This document shows, piece by piece, positions 29,446 to 38,019 of a DNA stretch of 64,000 bases (position 1 is its first letter; the number at the start of each line of letters is the position of its first letter). This stretch comes from Candidatus Lightella neohaematopini (GTDB taxonomy: Bacteria > Pseudomonadota > Gammaproteobacteria > Enterobacterales > Enterobacteriaceae), in assembly GCA_025728315.1 (NCBI GenBank), contig JAOBJW010000001.1:153439-217438 (forward strand), written 5' to 3'. The position numbers and the translations under genes were made by a program. The notes beneath the pieces were generated by a model, which worked only from the letters and a program-made list of their open reading frames with translations, ran no database searches and was not told the DNA's origin.

Positions 29446-30891
29446 TTATTTTATTTTAGTTCCTCCAACTACCATTTGATCTATTTTTATCGTTGGTTGA
29501 CCTACAGTAACTGGAATAGTTTGTCCATTTTTACTACATAAACCAATTCCGCTATCTATTTTTAGATCATTACCAACCATAGAAATTTTGTTCATAATTT
29601 CAATACCTGATCCAATTAATGTCGCATTTTTAATTGGTTTATTTATATATCCATTTTTTATTAAGTAAGCTTCTGAAGTTGAAAATACAAACTTACCAGA
29701 AGTAATATCTACTTGCCCTCCACTAAAATTTACAGCATATATACCATAATCAACACTTTTAATAATATCTTGAGTATTAATATTACCTGGTAACATATAT
29801 GTATTAGTCATTCTAGGTATTGGTAAATGTGCATATGATTCTCTACGAGCATTACCAGTTGGATGTAATCCCATTAATTTAGCATTTAATTTATCTTGCA
29901 TATATTTTATTAAAAAACCATTTTTAATTAATACATTATATTGACTAGGAGTACCTTCATCATCAATTATTAATGATCCTCTAGAATCTTTTAAGGTACC
30001 ATCATCAACAATAGTACATAGTTTTGATATAACTAATGTATTCAATTTATTACTAAATACTGAACTACCTTGTCGATTAAAATCACTTTCTAAACCATGT
30101 CCTACAGCTTCATGTAGTAGCACTCCTGGCCAACCTGATCCTAACACTACAGGCATTGTACCTGCAGGAGCCGGAATAGCAGATAAATTAACTAATGCAA
30201 TTTTTAGGGCATTATATATTAAATCATGCATACAAATATTTTTTCCAAGAAAATATTTATAATCTGTTCTTTTACTATTACTATTCGATCCCCATTCAAT
30301 TTTATTATCTTGTTCTACTTGAATATTTATTGATAAATTTACTAATGGTCTAATATCAGCAGTTAATATTCCATCTGATGTAGCAATTAATATATATTCA
30401 TATGAACTAGATAATGCTATAATAACCTCTTTTACTCTCCGATCCATATTTCTTGCTGTGTGATTTATATCATGTAATAATGATATTTTATCATCCATAT
30501 TTAAACTATTTAACGGGTTATTATGAGAATAAATATTATGCTGTATGTTTTGAGGAGTTAATATTTTTACTTTAAAAGTACCGTGTTGATCAGTAATATC
30601 ACGAGCTAATATAATACTTTTTTGTAATATATTATTGTTAATTTGATTAGCATAAGCAAATCCAGTTTTATTATTACGAATAACTCTAATACCAATTCCA
30701 TTATCAATACTATAGTTACTATGTTTAATGATATTATTTTCCATTACTAATCGTTCATAGTATGATAATTGTATATATATATCAGAATAATGTATATTAT
30801 AATTATTAACAGATGCTAATGCAGAAAATAAATCACTATGTGTAATTTTATTTTGTGTTAATAATATGTCAGTAACTTTATCTAATATCAT
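29446..30891 (-). CDS. tldD: Metalloprotease TldD
   Basis: TldD is the catalytic half of the TldD/TldE peptidase. The metal motif HEAVGHGLE is at residues 260-268, and later conserved stretches include DDEGTPSQ, RRESYAHLPIPRMTNTYM, NFSGGQVDITSGKFVFS and GNDLKIDSGIGLCSKNGQ. It has 481 residues, the same as in E. coli. It sits beside mreB, as in an enterobacterial mre-rng-yhdP-tldD locus after deletion of the middle. The partner PmbA is encoded at 19.9 kb. No peptide substrate gene is recognisable nearby. Confidence 0.96.
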   Translation of the reverse strand: MILDKVTDILLTQNKITHSDLFSALASVNNYNIHYSDIYIQLSYYERLVMENNIIKHSNYSIDNGIGIRVIRNNKTGFAYANQINNNILQKSIILARDITDQHGTFKVKILTPQNIQHNIYSHNNPLNSLNMDDKISLLHDINHTARNMDRRVKEVIIALSSSYEYILIATSDGILTADIRPLVNLSINIQVEQDNKIEWGSNSNSKRTDYKYFLGKNICMHDLIYNALKIALVNLSAIPAPAGTMPVVLGSGWPGVLLHEAVGHGLESDFNRQGSSVFSNKLNTLVISKLCTIVDDGTLKDSRGSLIIDDEGTPSQYNVLIKNGFLIKYMQDKLNAKLMGLHPTGNARRESYAHLPIPRMTNTYMLPGNINTQDIIKSVDYGIYAVNFSGGQVDITSGKFVFSTSEAYLIKNGYINKPIKNATLIGSGIEIMNKISMVGNDLKIDSGIGLCSKNGQTIPVTVGQPTIKIDQMVVGGTKIK

Positions 30892-30954
30892 ACTAATATA
30901 AAATAATTTAAGTGTAAATTAACGTAAAATATCATAATAAAATAATAATTATAT

Positions 30955-32394
30955 TTACATATAAGTCTTGAATAAATTAAATAATAAGTTTGGGCATACA
31001 CCTAGTATTAATAATAATAAAGAGAGAATTATTGTATATATTAAACAAATTATTTTAGTTATATCATAACTAATAACATTATTATAATTTATTTGTTTAT
31101 AAGTACTACCAATAATACGTAAATAATATACAAAACTAATTATAGTAGTTACTACCATAGTAATCATTAACCACCAGATATGATAATTACTAATATATAA
31201 AAACATATAAAATTTATTAATAAATCCTAAAGTTATTGGGATACCAGATAACGATAATATATTAACTATTAACAAACTTGTCAATAGTGGATATTTATAA
31301 AATATTCCATAGTACGATGATAGTGATAACATATTATGTTTCTTATCTCGATAATTAGTAATTATATGTATAATTGTAATAATATTTAAATTAGTGATAA
31401 TATAATTCACTATATTACTAAATACTATTGGGATAAAATTATTATTATAATATGCAATTACTAATCCAATTGATAAGTAACCAATATGCGATATTGAGGA
31501 ATAAGCAATTATTTTTCTAAGATTAGTTTGACTTAGTGTCATAAAATTACCTATAGTAATAGACAAAACAGAGATAGCCATAACTATATGTACAAAATCA
31601 TTGTTACTTAATAAAGTATATAATATTAACTTGAATAATATAACAAATGTAGCTAGTTTAACTGTTATATTAAGTATAACTAGGATTGGAATTGGTACAT
31701 GTTGATAAATACTGCTAATCCATAAATGACATGGTACTAATGATAATTTAAAACAAATACCAATTAATAGTATAATTAATCCTGATGTATAGATTTGTTC
31801 ATTACTGATAATATGTCTTGTGATTAGTAATAAACTATGACTACTATTATAAATTAATAATGTACCTAACATAATTAATAATAATGTTACAACAGAAATA
31901 ATCATATATTTAATTGATATACTAACTATATAATAACTAGTTTTATAGTTTAGTACTCCAATTAAAGATATAGACGTTAATTCCATACATAATAATATAA
32001 CTGCTAAATGATTAGTATTTATTAATAAGTAAGAACTAATAATTGTAATTAAAATAAATAAATAAACTTCGTCATATTTAATATTAGATAATTTCATCCA
32101 ATTATTAATTTGCATAATATTAATTATACTAATTATTAATATTAGTATGTTAAATAATTTTGTATGACTGTTAATAACAATTAAATTATTAATATTAATT
32201 ATATTATGTTTATTAATAATTGTAGTTATTAATGCACAAAATACTCCAACAATAGTAATTATATAGTTAATTACTGTTGTACAGTTTAATATAATTGTAC
32301 ACGTAACTAAAAATATTGATCCACCAATAATAATTAATGGTAGTAATGTAAATAATTCATAATTAATCATAGTATTAAAATACTCATATATCAT
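30955..32394 (-). CDS. nuoN: NADH-quinone oxidoreductase subunit N
   Basis: NuoN is one of three antiporter-like proton channels in the membrane arm of complex I. It is highly hydrophobic with about 14 predicted membrane helices, and has the central motif SLVPCHLWISSIYQHVPIPI and RKIIAYSSISHIGYL. The length of 479 is near E. coli (485). It is the last gene of the nuo operon and starts three bases after the nuoM stop. An alternative ATG at 32370 would match the E. coli N-terminus slightly better. Confidence 0.95.
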   Translation of the reverse strand: MIYEYFNTMINYELFTLLPLIIIGGSIFLVTCTIILNCTTVINYIITIVGVFCALITTIINKHNIININNLIVINSHTKLFNILILIISIINIMQINNWMKLSNIKYDEVYLFILITIISSYLLINTNHLAVILLCMELTSISLIGVLNYKTSYYIVSISIKYMIISVVTLLLIMLGTLLIYNSSHSLLLITRHIISNEQIYTSGLIILLIGICFKLSLVPCHLWISSIYQHVPIPILVILNITVKLATFVILFKLILYTLLSNNDFVHIVMAISVLSITIGNFMTLSQTNLRKIIAYSSISHIGYLSIGLVIAYYNNNFIPIVFSNIVNYIITNLNIITIIHIITNYRDKKHNMLSLSSYYGIFYKYPLLTSLLIVNILSLSGIPITLGFINKFYMFLYISNYHIWWLMITMVVTTIISFVYYLRIIGSTYKQINYNNVISYDITKIICLIYTIILSLLLLILGVCPNLLFNLFKTYM

Positions 32395-32397
32395 TTT

Positions 32398-33864
32398 TTA
32401 CTTAAACAAAATATTTAAAATTAACTGTGGATATAAACCTAATAATAGTATTATTATTACTAATAGTAATAGTACTAATTGATCCTTTTTAGTAACACTA
32501 AAACTAAATTTATTAGCTAATTTACATTCACCATAACATACTAATTGTATTACTTTTAATGCAGGTATAACTAATAGTAGTAAACTGATAATAACAATTA
32601 TTGTTAGTATCGGATTAATGTTAAAATTAGTTAATAATATTATAAATTCACCAATAAAATTACCAGTACCAGGTAATCCAAATATAGAAACAACTAGTAT
32701 TATTAATAATGCTGGCACAATACCCATGTTATCCCATAATCCACTAATACTATTAATATTTCTTGTACCTAAATATTTATGAAAATATCCTGTTACAATA
32801 ATTAACCCGGCAGTAGACACACTATGTGATAGTATAAATATTACGATACCAAAATAAGCAATATTATAAGTGTTATATATTGCTATTAATAATAGCCCCA
32901 TATGGGATATATTCATATATGATATTATTCTTTTTATATCTGTTTGATTAAATGACATTATGGCACCATAAAGAATATTAAATATACCAATTACAGATAT
33001 AATTAATATAAATTTATTAGAACTAACCGGAAAAAATGGTATACAAAAACGTATAATACCATATATTGCTATTTTTAGTAAAAATCCATTTAAATCCATA
33101 GCTCCATTAGCTGGAGCATATGTTTGTATGTCTACATACCAGTTATGTAAAGGTATAACAGGTATCTTAATAGCGAATGCTATAAATAGTGTCAACATTA
33201 ATAAATATTCGGTATATTTGTTTAAATTTAGAGATATCAAATCTTGATAATTAAAACTCCATACACCACAATAATTATGATATATACTAGCTAAGGTGAC
33301 AATAACACTCAATATACATAAACTACTAATTTGAGAATATATAAAAAATTTAGTTGCAGCTTTTAAACACAAAGTCTTATTAACCAATTGATTATAACCA
33401 AAATTAGTAGTTAAAAAATATATCGGGATATTAACTATTTCCCAAAAACATAAAAATAAAAACATATTAATTGATAAAAACATACCAATAGTACTACTAA
33501 TAATAATTAGTATATTAAGATAAAATAGTCCTATATTAGGATAATCATTTATTGATATACATAATATTGATATTAATCCTAATAAGATTGTTAACAATAA
33601 CATCACAATTGTCAAATTATCTATAGCTAAAATAAAATTAATACCAATAGTTGGTATCCAAGGAATATTGTACATTAATAACCATGATGTGTGATTAGAG
33701 TATATTGTATTTTGACATTTTTGGTATATTAAAATAAACAATAATACTTCTACAAGTAAAGTAATAATTGCAATAATGTGAGGTAAAATATTATTAATAC
33801 GCTCACATTGCCAACACAAAATACCACCAATTATAGGAATAATTATTAACCAGAGTAATAACAT
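32398..33864 (-). CDS. nuoM: NADH-quinone oxidoreductase subunit M
   Basis: NuoM is a proton-channel subunit of complex I. The 488-residue protein shows the conserved transmembrane Glu region (CFWEIVNIPIYFL) and the lysine helix (FAIKIPVIPLHNWYVDIQTYAPANGA). RIISYMNISHMG and LPGTGNFIGEF are also kept. In E. coli the equivalent of YAPANGAMDL reads HSQAPTAGSVDL, so this loop has changed, but the channel Lys and Glu are in place. It follows nuoL with a 25-base gap. Confidence 0.95.
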   Translation of the reverse strand: MLLLWLIIIPIIGGILCWQCERINNILPHIIAIITLLVEVLLFILIYQKCQNTIYSNHTSWLLMYNIPWIPTIGINFILAIDNLTIVMLLLTILLGLISILCISINDYPNIGLFYLNILIIISSTIGMFLSINMFLFLCFWEIVNIPIYFLTTNFGYNQLVNKTLCLKAATKFFIYSQISSLCILSVIVTLASIYHNYCGVWSFNYQDLISLNLNKYTEYLLMLTLFIAFAIKIPVIPLHNWYVDIQTYAPANGAMDLNGFLLKIAIYGIIRFCIPFFPVSSNKFILIISVIGIFNILYGAIMSFNQTDIKRIISYMNISHMGLLLIAIYNTYNIAYFGIVIFILSHSVSTAGLIIVTGYFHKYLGTRNINSISGLWDNMGIVPALLIILVVSIFGLPGTGNFIGEFIILLTNFNINPILTIIVIISLLLLVIPALKVIQLVCYGECKLANKFSFSVTKKDQLVLLLLVIIILLLGLYPQLILNILFK

Positions 33865-33889
33865 AACAAGTGATTTTAAAAATATAACA

Positions 33890-35689
33890 TTATAGGATAA
33901 TATATATAAATAATATCGTAACTAATCCTATTAATATACTATTAATATACCGATGTAGTACATTAGTCTCAGTATATAATATAATATTACTAATGCATTT
34001 TAACATAAAAATAATAAAATTAATTAATTTTACTAATGGATCAAATCTTAATTGATTAGTAACTAAATAATAAAATTTTACAATAGTATTTTTATACAAT
34101 TGATCTAATCCATGTAATAATAAGTACTTTATAAACAAATAGTAGTAATTATTATTAATAAAGAATATTTGGTAATACCAAATACTAATAGATATAATAA
34201 GACTAATAATATTAATTATAATAAAAATTAATTCTAATAATACATGATTAACAGAATTATTATAATCAATAATATTAATTTTATGAGAAACTATTGTTGC
34301 TCCAATAGCGGTAGCTAATATAATTAATATAATGATTGGTGTATCACGATAAATATTAAAATTATTTAATATCTTAAATTCAATACTAACTTTATTGTAT
34401 ATAGTTAGTATAACACGAAAAATATACATTGTAGTTATTATAGTACTAAATATCATAATATAAAATAAATAATGATTATTATTGATCAAAATATGATTAA
34501 TCATGTTACTTTTAGAATAAAAACCAGCTGTAATAATTGGAAATGCTGATAAAGAACTTCCCCCGATTAAAAAACCTATGTATGGCACAATAGGTAATTT
34601 ATTTATTGAAGATAGTTTAAATATATGTTGTTCATTAAAGACATTAATTAGTACCCCGGCAGAAAGAAATAATAATGATTTACAAAATGCATGTATAATC
34701 AAATAATATAAAGATGCGTTCCAAGCGCCAATACTTAATGTTATAAACATATAGCTAATTTGACTAATAGTAGAATATGCTAATATTTTTTTAATGTTAT
34801 TATGTAATAATGCTGACAAACTAGCTATAATTATTGTTATAATTCCTATGTATTGCATAAATAACAATGCAGTTGGTGTAAGTATAAAAATTTTATGAAT
34901 ACGAATAACTAAATATATTCCAATAGTTACCATAGTAGTAGAATGAATTAAAGCTGATACTGGAGTTGGTCCTACCATTGCATCTTTTAGCCATGAATAT
35001 AATGGAAATTGTGCTGATTTACCAATAATACCAATAGTTATCATATATGTAATTAGCGATAAAATAATTTTACTATGATAATGATTTAAATGATTATTAA
35101 TATCATTAAAATTAAAACTACTAAATTCATAATAAATCAAAAATATTGCTATCATTAAAAATATATCGCTAAATCGATTCATAATAAAAGATTTCATAGC
35201 AGAATAGTAATTACTATCTATGCGATAATAGAATCCTATTAATAGATAACTACAAAAACTTACTAATTCCCATCCAAAAAACATAAAAAATAAATTATCT
35301 GCTAGTATTACTATTAACATACTAGTAATAAATAAATCAATGTAAGCAAAAAATCTTGAGTAACCCTCTTTTTTATTCATATACCATAATGAATATATTT
35401 TAATTAATGATCCTATTCCTATAGTTAACCAAGACATTGTTAATGATAATTGATCTAAATATAATGAATATGTTAGTGTTATTTGGGGTAGAAGTAATTT
35501 CCACAACGTTTGTTTTATTATTACAGTATTATTACTATAACAAATAGTAACTATTATAATAGTTACTATTAATAATCCAATAATGAAGAAATTGATAAAA
35601 TTTATTGATAAATAATTATTTTTATTAACGCAACAAAATAATAGATACCCTATAAATGGAAATAATATCAATAAATATAATAAGCTCAT
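33890..35689 (-). CDS. nuoL: NADH-quinone oxidoreductase subunit L
   Basis: NuoL is the distal proton pump of complex I and carries the long lateral helix. Motifs include FFGWELVSFCSYLLIGF, GKSAQFPLYSWLKDAMVGPTPVSALIHSTTMV and KKILAYSTISQISYMF. It has 599 residues (E. coli 613), with the C-terminal helices diverged and Asn/Tyr rich. A clear Shine-Dalgarno AAGGA lies eight bases upstream of ATG 35689 on the minus strand. Confidence 0.96.
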   Translation of the reverse strand: MSLLYLLILFPFIGYLLFCCVNKNNYLSINFINFFIIGLLIVTIIIVTICYSNNTVIIKQTLWKLLLPQITLTYSLYLDQLSLTMSWLTIGIGSLIKIYSLWYMNKKEGYSRFFAYIDLFITSMLIVILADNLFFMFFGWELVSFCSYLLIGFYYRIDSNYYSAMKSFIMNRFSDIFLMIAIFLIYYEFSSFNFNDINNHLNHYHSKIILSLITYMITIGIIGKSAQFPLYSWLKDAMVGPTPVSALIHSTTMVTIGIYLVIRIHKIFILTPTALLFMQYIGIITIIIASLSALLHNNIKKILAYSTISQISYMFITLSIGAWNASLYYLIIHAFCKSLLFLSAGVLINVFNEQHIFKLSSINKLPIVPYIGFLIGGSSLSAFPIITAGFYSKSNMINHILINNNHYLFYIMIFSTIITTMYIFRVILTIYNKVSIEFKILNNFNIYRDTPIIILIILATAIGATIVSHKINIIDYNNSVNHVLLELIFIIINIISLIISISIWYYQIFFINNNYYYLFIKYLLLHGLDQLYKNTIVKFYYLVTNQLRFDPLVKLINFIIFMLKCISNIILYTETNVLHRYINSILIGLVTILFIYIIL

Positions 35690-35698
35690 ATAATATCC

Positions 35699-35989
35699 TT
35701 AATGTATATCATAAATATTAATAATATTATATGTACGATATGCTTTTAATATTAATGATAAATTAATACTAGTATCAACAGCGGCAATACTAATTATTAC
35801 TAGATACATAATAAAACCATCAATTTGTCCTAAATAATTACCTAATACTATAAATGCTAAAGCTATAGCATTTAACATAATTTCTATACTAATTAACATA
35901 AAAATCATATTATAGTGTAATACTAATCCAACAAGTCCTATTATAAATATAATAAATGTAATAATTAATCCGTAAGATAATGAAATCAT
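35699..35989 (-). CDS. nuoK: NADH-quinone oxidoreductase subunit K
   Basis: NuoK is a small three-helix membrane subunit linking the pump modules to the quinone module. The two buried glutamates typical of the family are visible in ISIEIMLNAIALAFIVLG and in neighbouring residues. The length of 96 is close to E. coli (100). It lies between nuoJ and nuoL, separated by only a few bases on each side. Confidence 0.94.
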   Translation of the reverse strand: MISLSYGLIITFIIFIIGLVGLVLHYNMIFMLISIEIMLNAIALAFIVLGNYLGQIDGFIMYLVIISIAAVDTSINLSLILKAYRTYNIINIYDIH

Positions 35990-35993
35990 GTTT

Positions 35994-36458
35994 TTATTTT
36001 CTATTAATACATAATACTAACACTATAGTAGTTAGTAATAATAACGAAATTAATTCAACCAATAATATATAATGCTGAAAAAGAAACATACTAATATCAT
36101 TAATAGTAAATAATACTTCTTTATATTCTATAAAGTTAACATTATTAATATAAATTAATAATATTAACATAATTAATGGTATTAACATACATAAGATAAT
36201 TTTTTTATATATTATATAATTACTAAAATGTTCATTAAATAACATAATAATTATAGTAAATAACACAACAATTGCATTAGCATATAAAATAATTTCTAAT
36301 ATTCCAGCTAATTCCATTTTTAGTAAAAATAATATACATGATGTGAAACATAAAGATAATGCAAAATATAATAAAGCATGCATAATATTATTAGTAAATA
36401 CAGTTAAAATACTAAATATAACTAATAATATAGTAATAATATAAAATAATAATATCAT
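35994..36458 (-). CDS. nuoJ: NADH-quinone oxidoreductase subunit J
   Basis: NuoJ is a membrane subunit whose third helix twists during the catalytic cycle. The signature MHALLYFALSLCFTSCIL and LAGILEIILYANAIVVLF are recognisable. The usual YAGAI reads YANAI here, a change of a small glycine to Asn in that helix. Length is 154 against 184 in E. coli, with a shorter C-terminus. A ribosome binding site AAGGA precedes the ATG by six bases. Confidence 0.93.
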   Translation of the reverse strand: MILLFYIITILLVIFSILTVFTNNIMHALLYFALSLCFTSCILFLLKMELAGILEIILYANAIVVLFTIIIMLFNEHFSNYIIYKKIILCMLIPLIMLILLIYINNVNFIEYKEVLFTINDISMFLFQHYILLVELISLLLLTTIVLVLCINRK

Positions 36459-36486
36459 TTAATTCCTTATACTTTACTTAAAATAT

Positions 36487-37035
36487 CTAAGGTAATAAAC
36501 TTTTAGTATCTACTAGTTTAGTTTTACATTTATAATTACATTTATTAGTTTTTAATAATCCAGATTTATGATGAAAATTATAATTATGATATTTTCCGGT
36601 ATTAGGAACTAACAAATTATGTTTTTTATATAATAAATTATTACGATTATAACTACCTAACTCAAAATCTTTAGTTAATTGAATAGCTAAAGTAGGACAT
36701 GCTTCTTCACAAAAACCACAAAATATACATCTTGCCATATTAATTTGAAAAATTTTTGGATACCAACGACCATTATCATCTTCGGTTTTTTGTAAGTAAA
36801 TACAATTTACTGGACAAACTACGGCACATAAACCACAAGCTACACAACGTTCTGTTCCATCATTATTTTGTGTTAATACTATTTTACCTCTAAATTTATT
36901 AGATAAATGAACAGCTTGATCTGGATATAAAATGGTTTCCCTTTTATTTAAAGCTTGTAATCCTACTAAATAAATACTACGTACTATTGTACCTATAGTA
37001 ATAATTACATTTCTAATTTTTTTTATAATAAACAT
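36487..37035 (-). CDS. nuoI: NADH-quinone oxidoreductase subunit I
   Basis: NuoI holds two 4Fe-4S clusters that pass electrons to NuoB. Both ferredoxin motifs are complete: CVACGLCAVVCP and CIFCGFCEEACP. RYPDQAVHLSNKFRGKIVL-like N-terminal residues and the RCIFCGF region match the family. Length is 182 (E. coli 180). It lies between nuoH and nuoJ in standard order. Confidence 0.96.
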   Translation of the reverse strand: MFIIKKIRNVIITIGTIVRSIYLVGLQALNKRETILYPDQAVHLSNKFRGKIVLTQNNDGTERCVACGLCAVVCPVNCIYLQKTEDDNGRWYPKIFQINMARCIFCGFCEEACPTLAIQLTKDFELGSYNRNNLLYKKHNLLVPNTGKYHNYNFHHKSGLLKTNKCNYKCKTKLVDTKSLLP

Positions 37036-37059
37036 AAATATAACCTAAATTATTATTTC

Positions 37060-38010
37060 CTACTTATTAAGTAAATATACAAATGTGGTAACTAATAAAT
37101 TTATTAAAGATGTTGGCAAACAAACTAACCAACTAAATGTTATAATGTGATCATATTTTGGTCTAAGTAATGATGCTCTAATCAAAATAAATAACATAAT
37201 ACAGAATATTAGTTTTATAATAAACCATAAATAAGCAGATAGTAGTGGTCCATAACCACCACCAAGAAAAATGATTACCATCATAGTTGATGTTGCAATC
37301 ATACTAATATATTCACCTGTAAAAAACAAACTAAATTTTATACCAGAATATTCAATATGATATCCACTAACTAATTCTTGTTCTGATTCAGGATGATCGA
37401 AAGGATGACGATGACAAATAGCTAAACTAGCTATGAAAAAATTAATAAATCCTAAAAATTGAGGTATAATATTCCATAAGTGTTGTTGTGATTCAACTAT
37501 ATTTACTAAATTAAATGACTTAGATTTAACTACTACTCCCATAATAGATAGTCCTAAGAACACCTCATAACTAATTACTTGTGCTACAGCTCGTACAGCT
37601 CCTAGTATAGCATATTTATTATTACTAGCCCAACTAGCTAATATTATCGGGTAAACAGATATTCCTGAAAGAGCTAGAAATAATAATATACCTATGTCTA
37701 ATCTAGACAAAAATATATCAGCTGTAATCGGTACAATAATGAATATTGGTAACATATAGATAAATGACATGATTGGAGCAATATTAAATAAATATTTATT
37801 ACTAAATTTTGGTGTCCAATCTTCTTTAAATAATATTTTAATCATATCAGCTACTACTTGTAATATTCCATACGGACCAACTCTATTAGGTCCGTATCTA
37901 TGTTGTACTAATGCTAGTATTCGTCTTTCAATAAAACTAATATAAGCAGCAGCTATTACTATAGTTAGTAATAGTATTACTAGTTTTATTAAGTTAATTA
38001 AATTAAACAT
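37060..38010 (-). CDS. nuoH: NADH-quinone oxidoreductase subunit H
   Basis: NuoH anchors the peripheral arm and forms most of the quinone chamber. Conserved segments are FIERRILALVQHRYGPNRVGP, VVADMIKILFKEDWTPKFS, AQVISYEVFLGLS, HPFDHPESEQELVSGYHIEYSG and ILIRASLLRPKYD. The 316 residues form eight membrane helices by family comparison. The gap to nuoG is nine bases. Confidence 0.96.
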   Translation of the reverse strand: MFNLINLIKLVILLLTIVIAAAYISFIERRILALVQHRYGPNRVGPYGILQVVADMIKILFKEDWTPKFSNKYLFNIAPIMSFIYMLPIFIIVPITADIFLSRLDIGILLFLALSGISVYPIILASWASNNKYAILGAVRAVAQVISYEVFLGLSIMGVVVKSKSFNLVNIVESQQHLWNIIPQFLGFINFFIASLAICHRHPFDHPESEQELVSGYHIEYSGIKFSLFFTGEYISMIATSTMMVIIFLGGGYGPLLSAYLWFIIKLIFCIMLFILIRASLLRPKYDHIITFSWLVCLPTSLINLLVTTFVYLLNK

Positions 38011-38019
38011 AATATGTAG

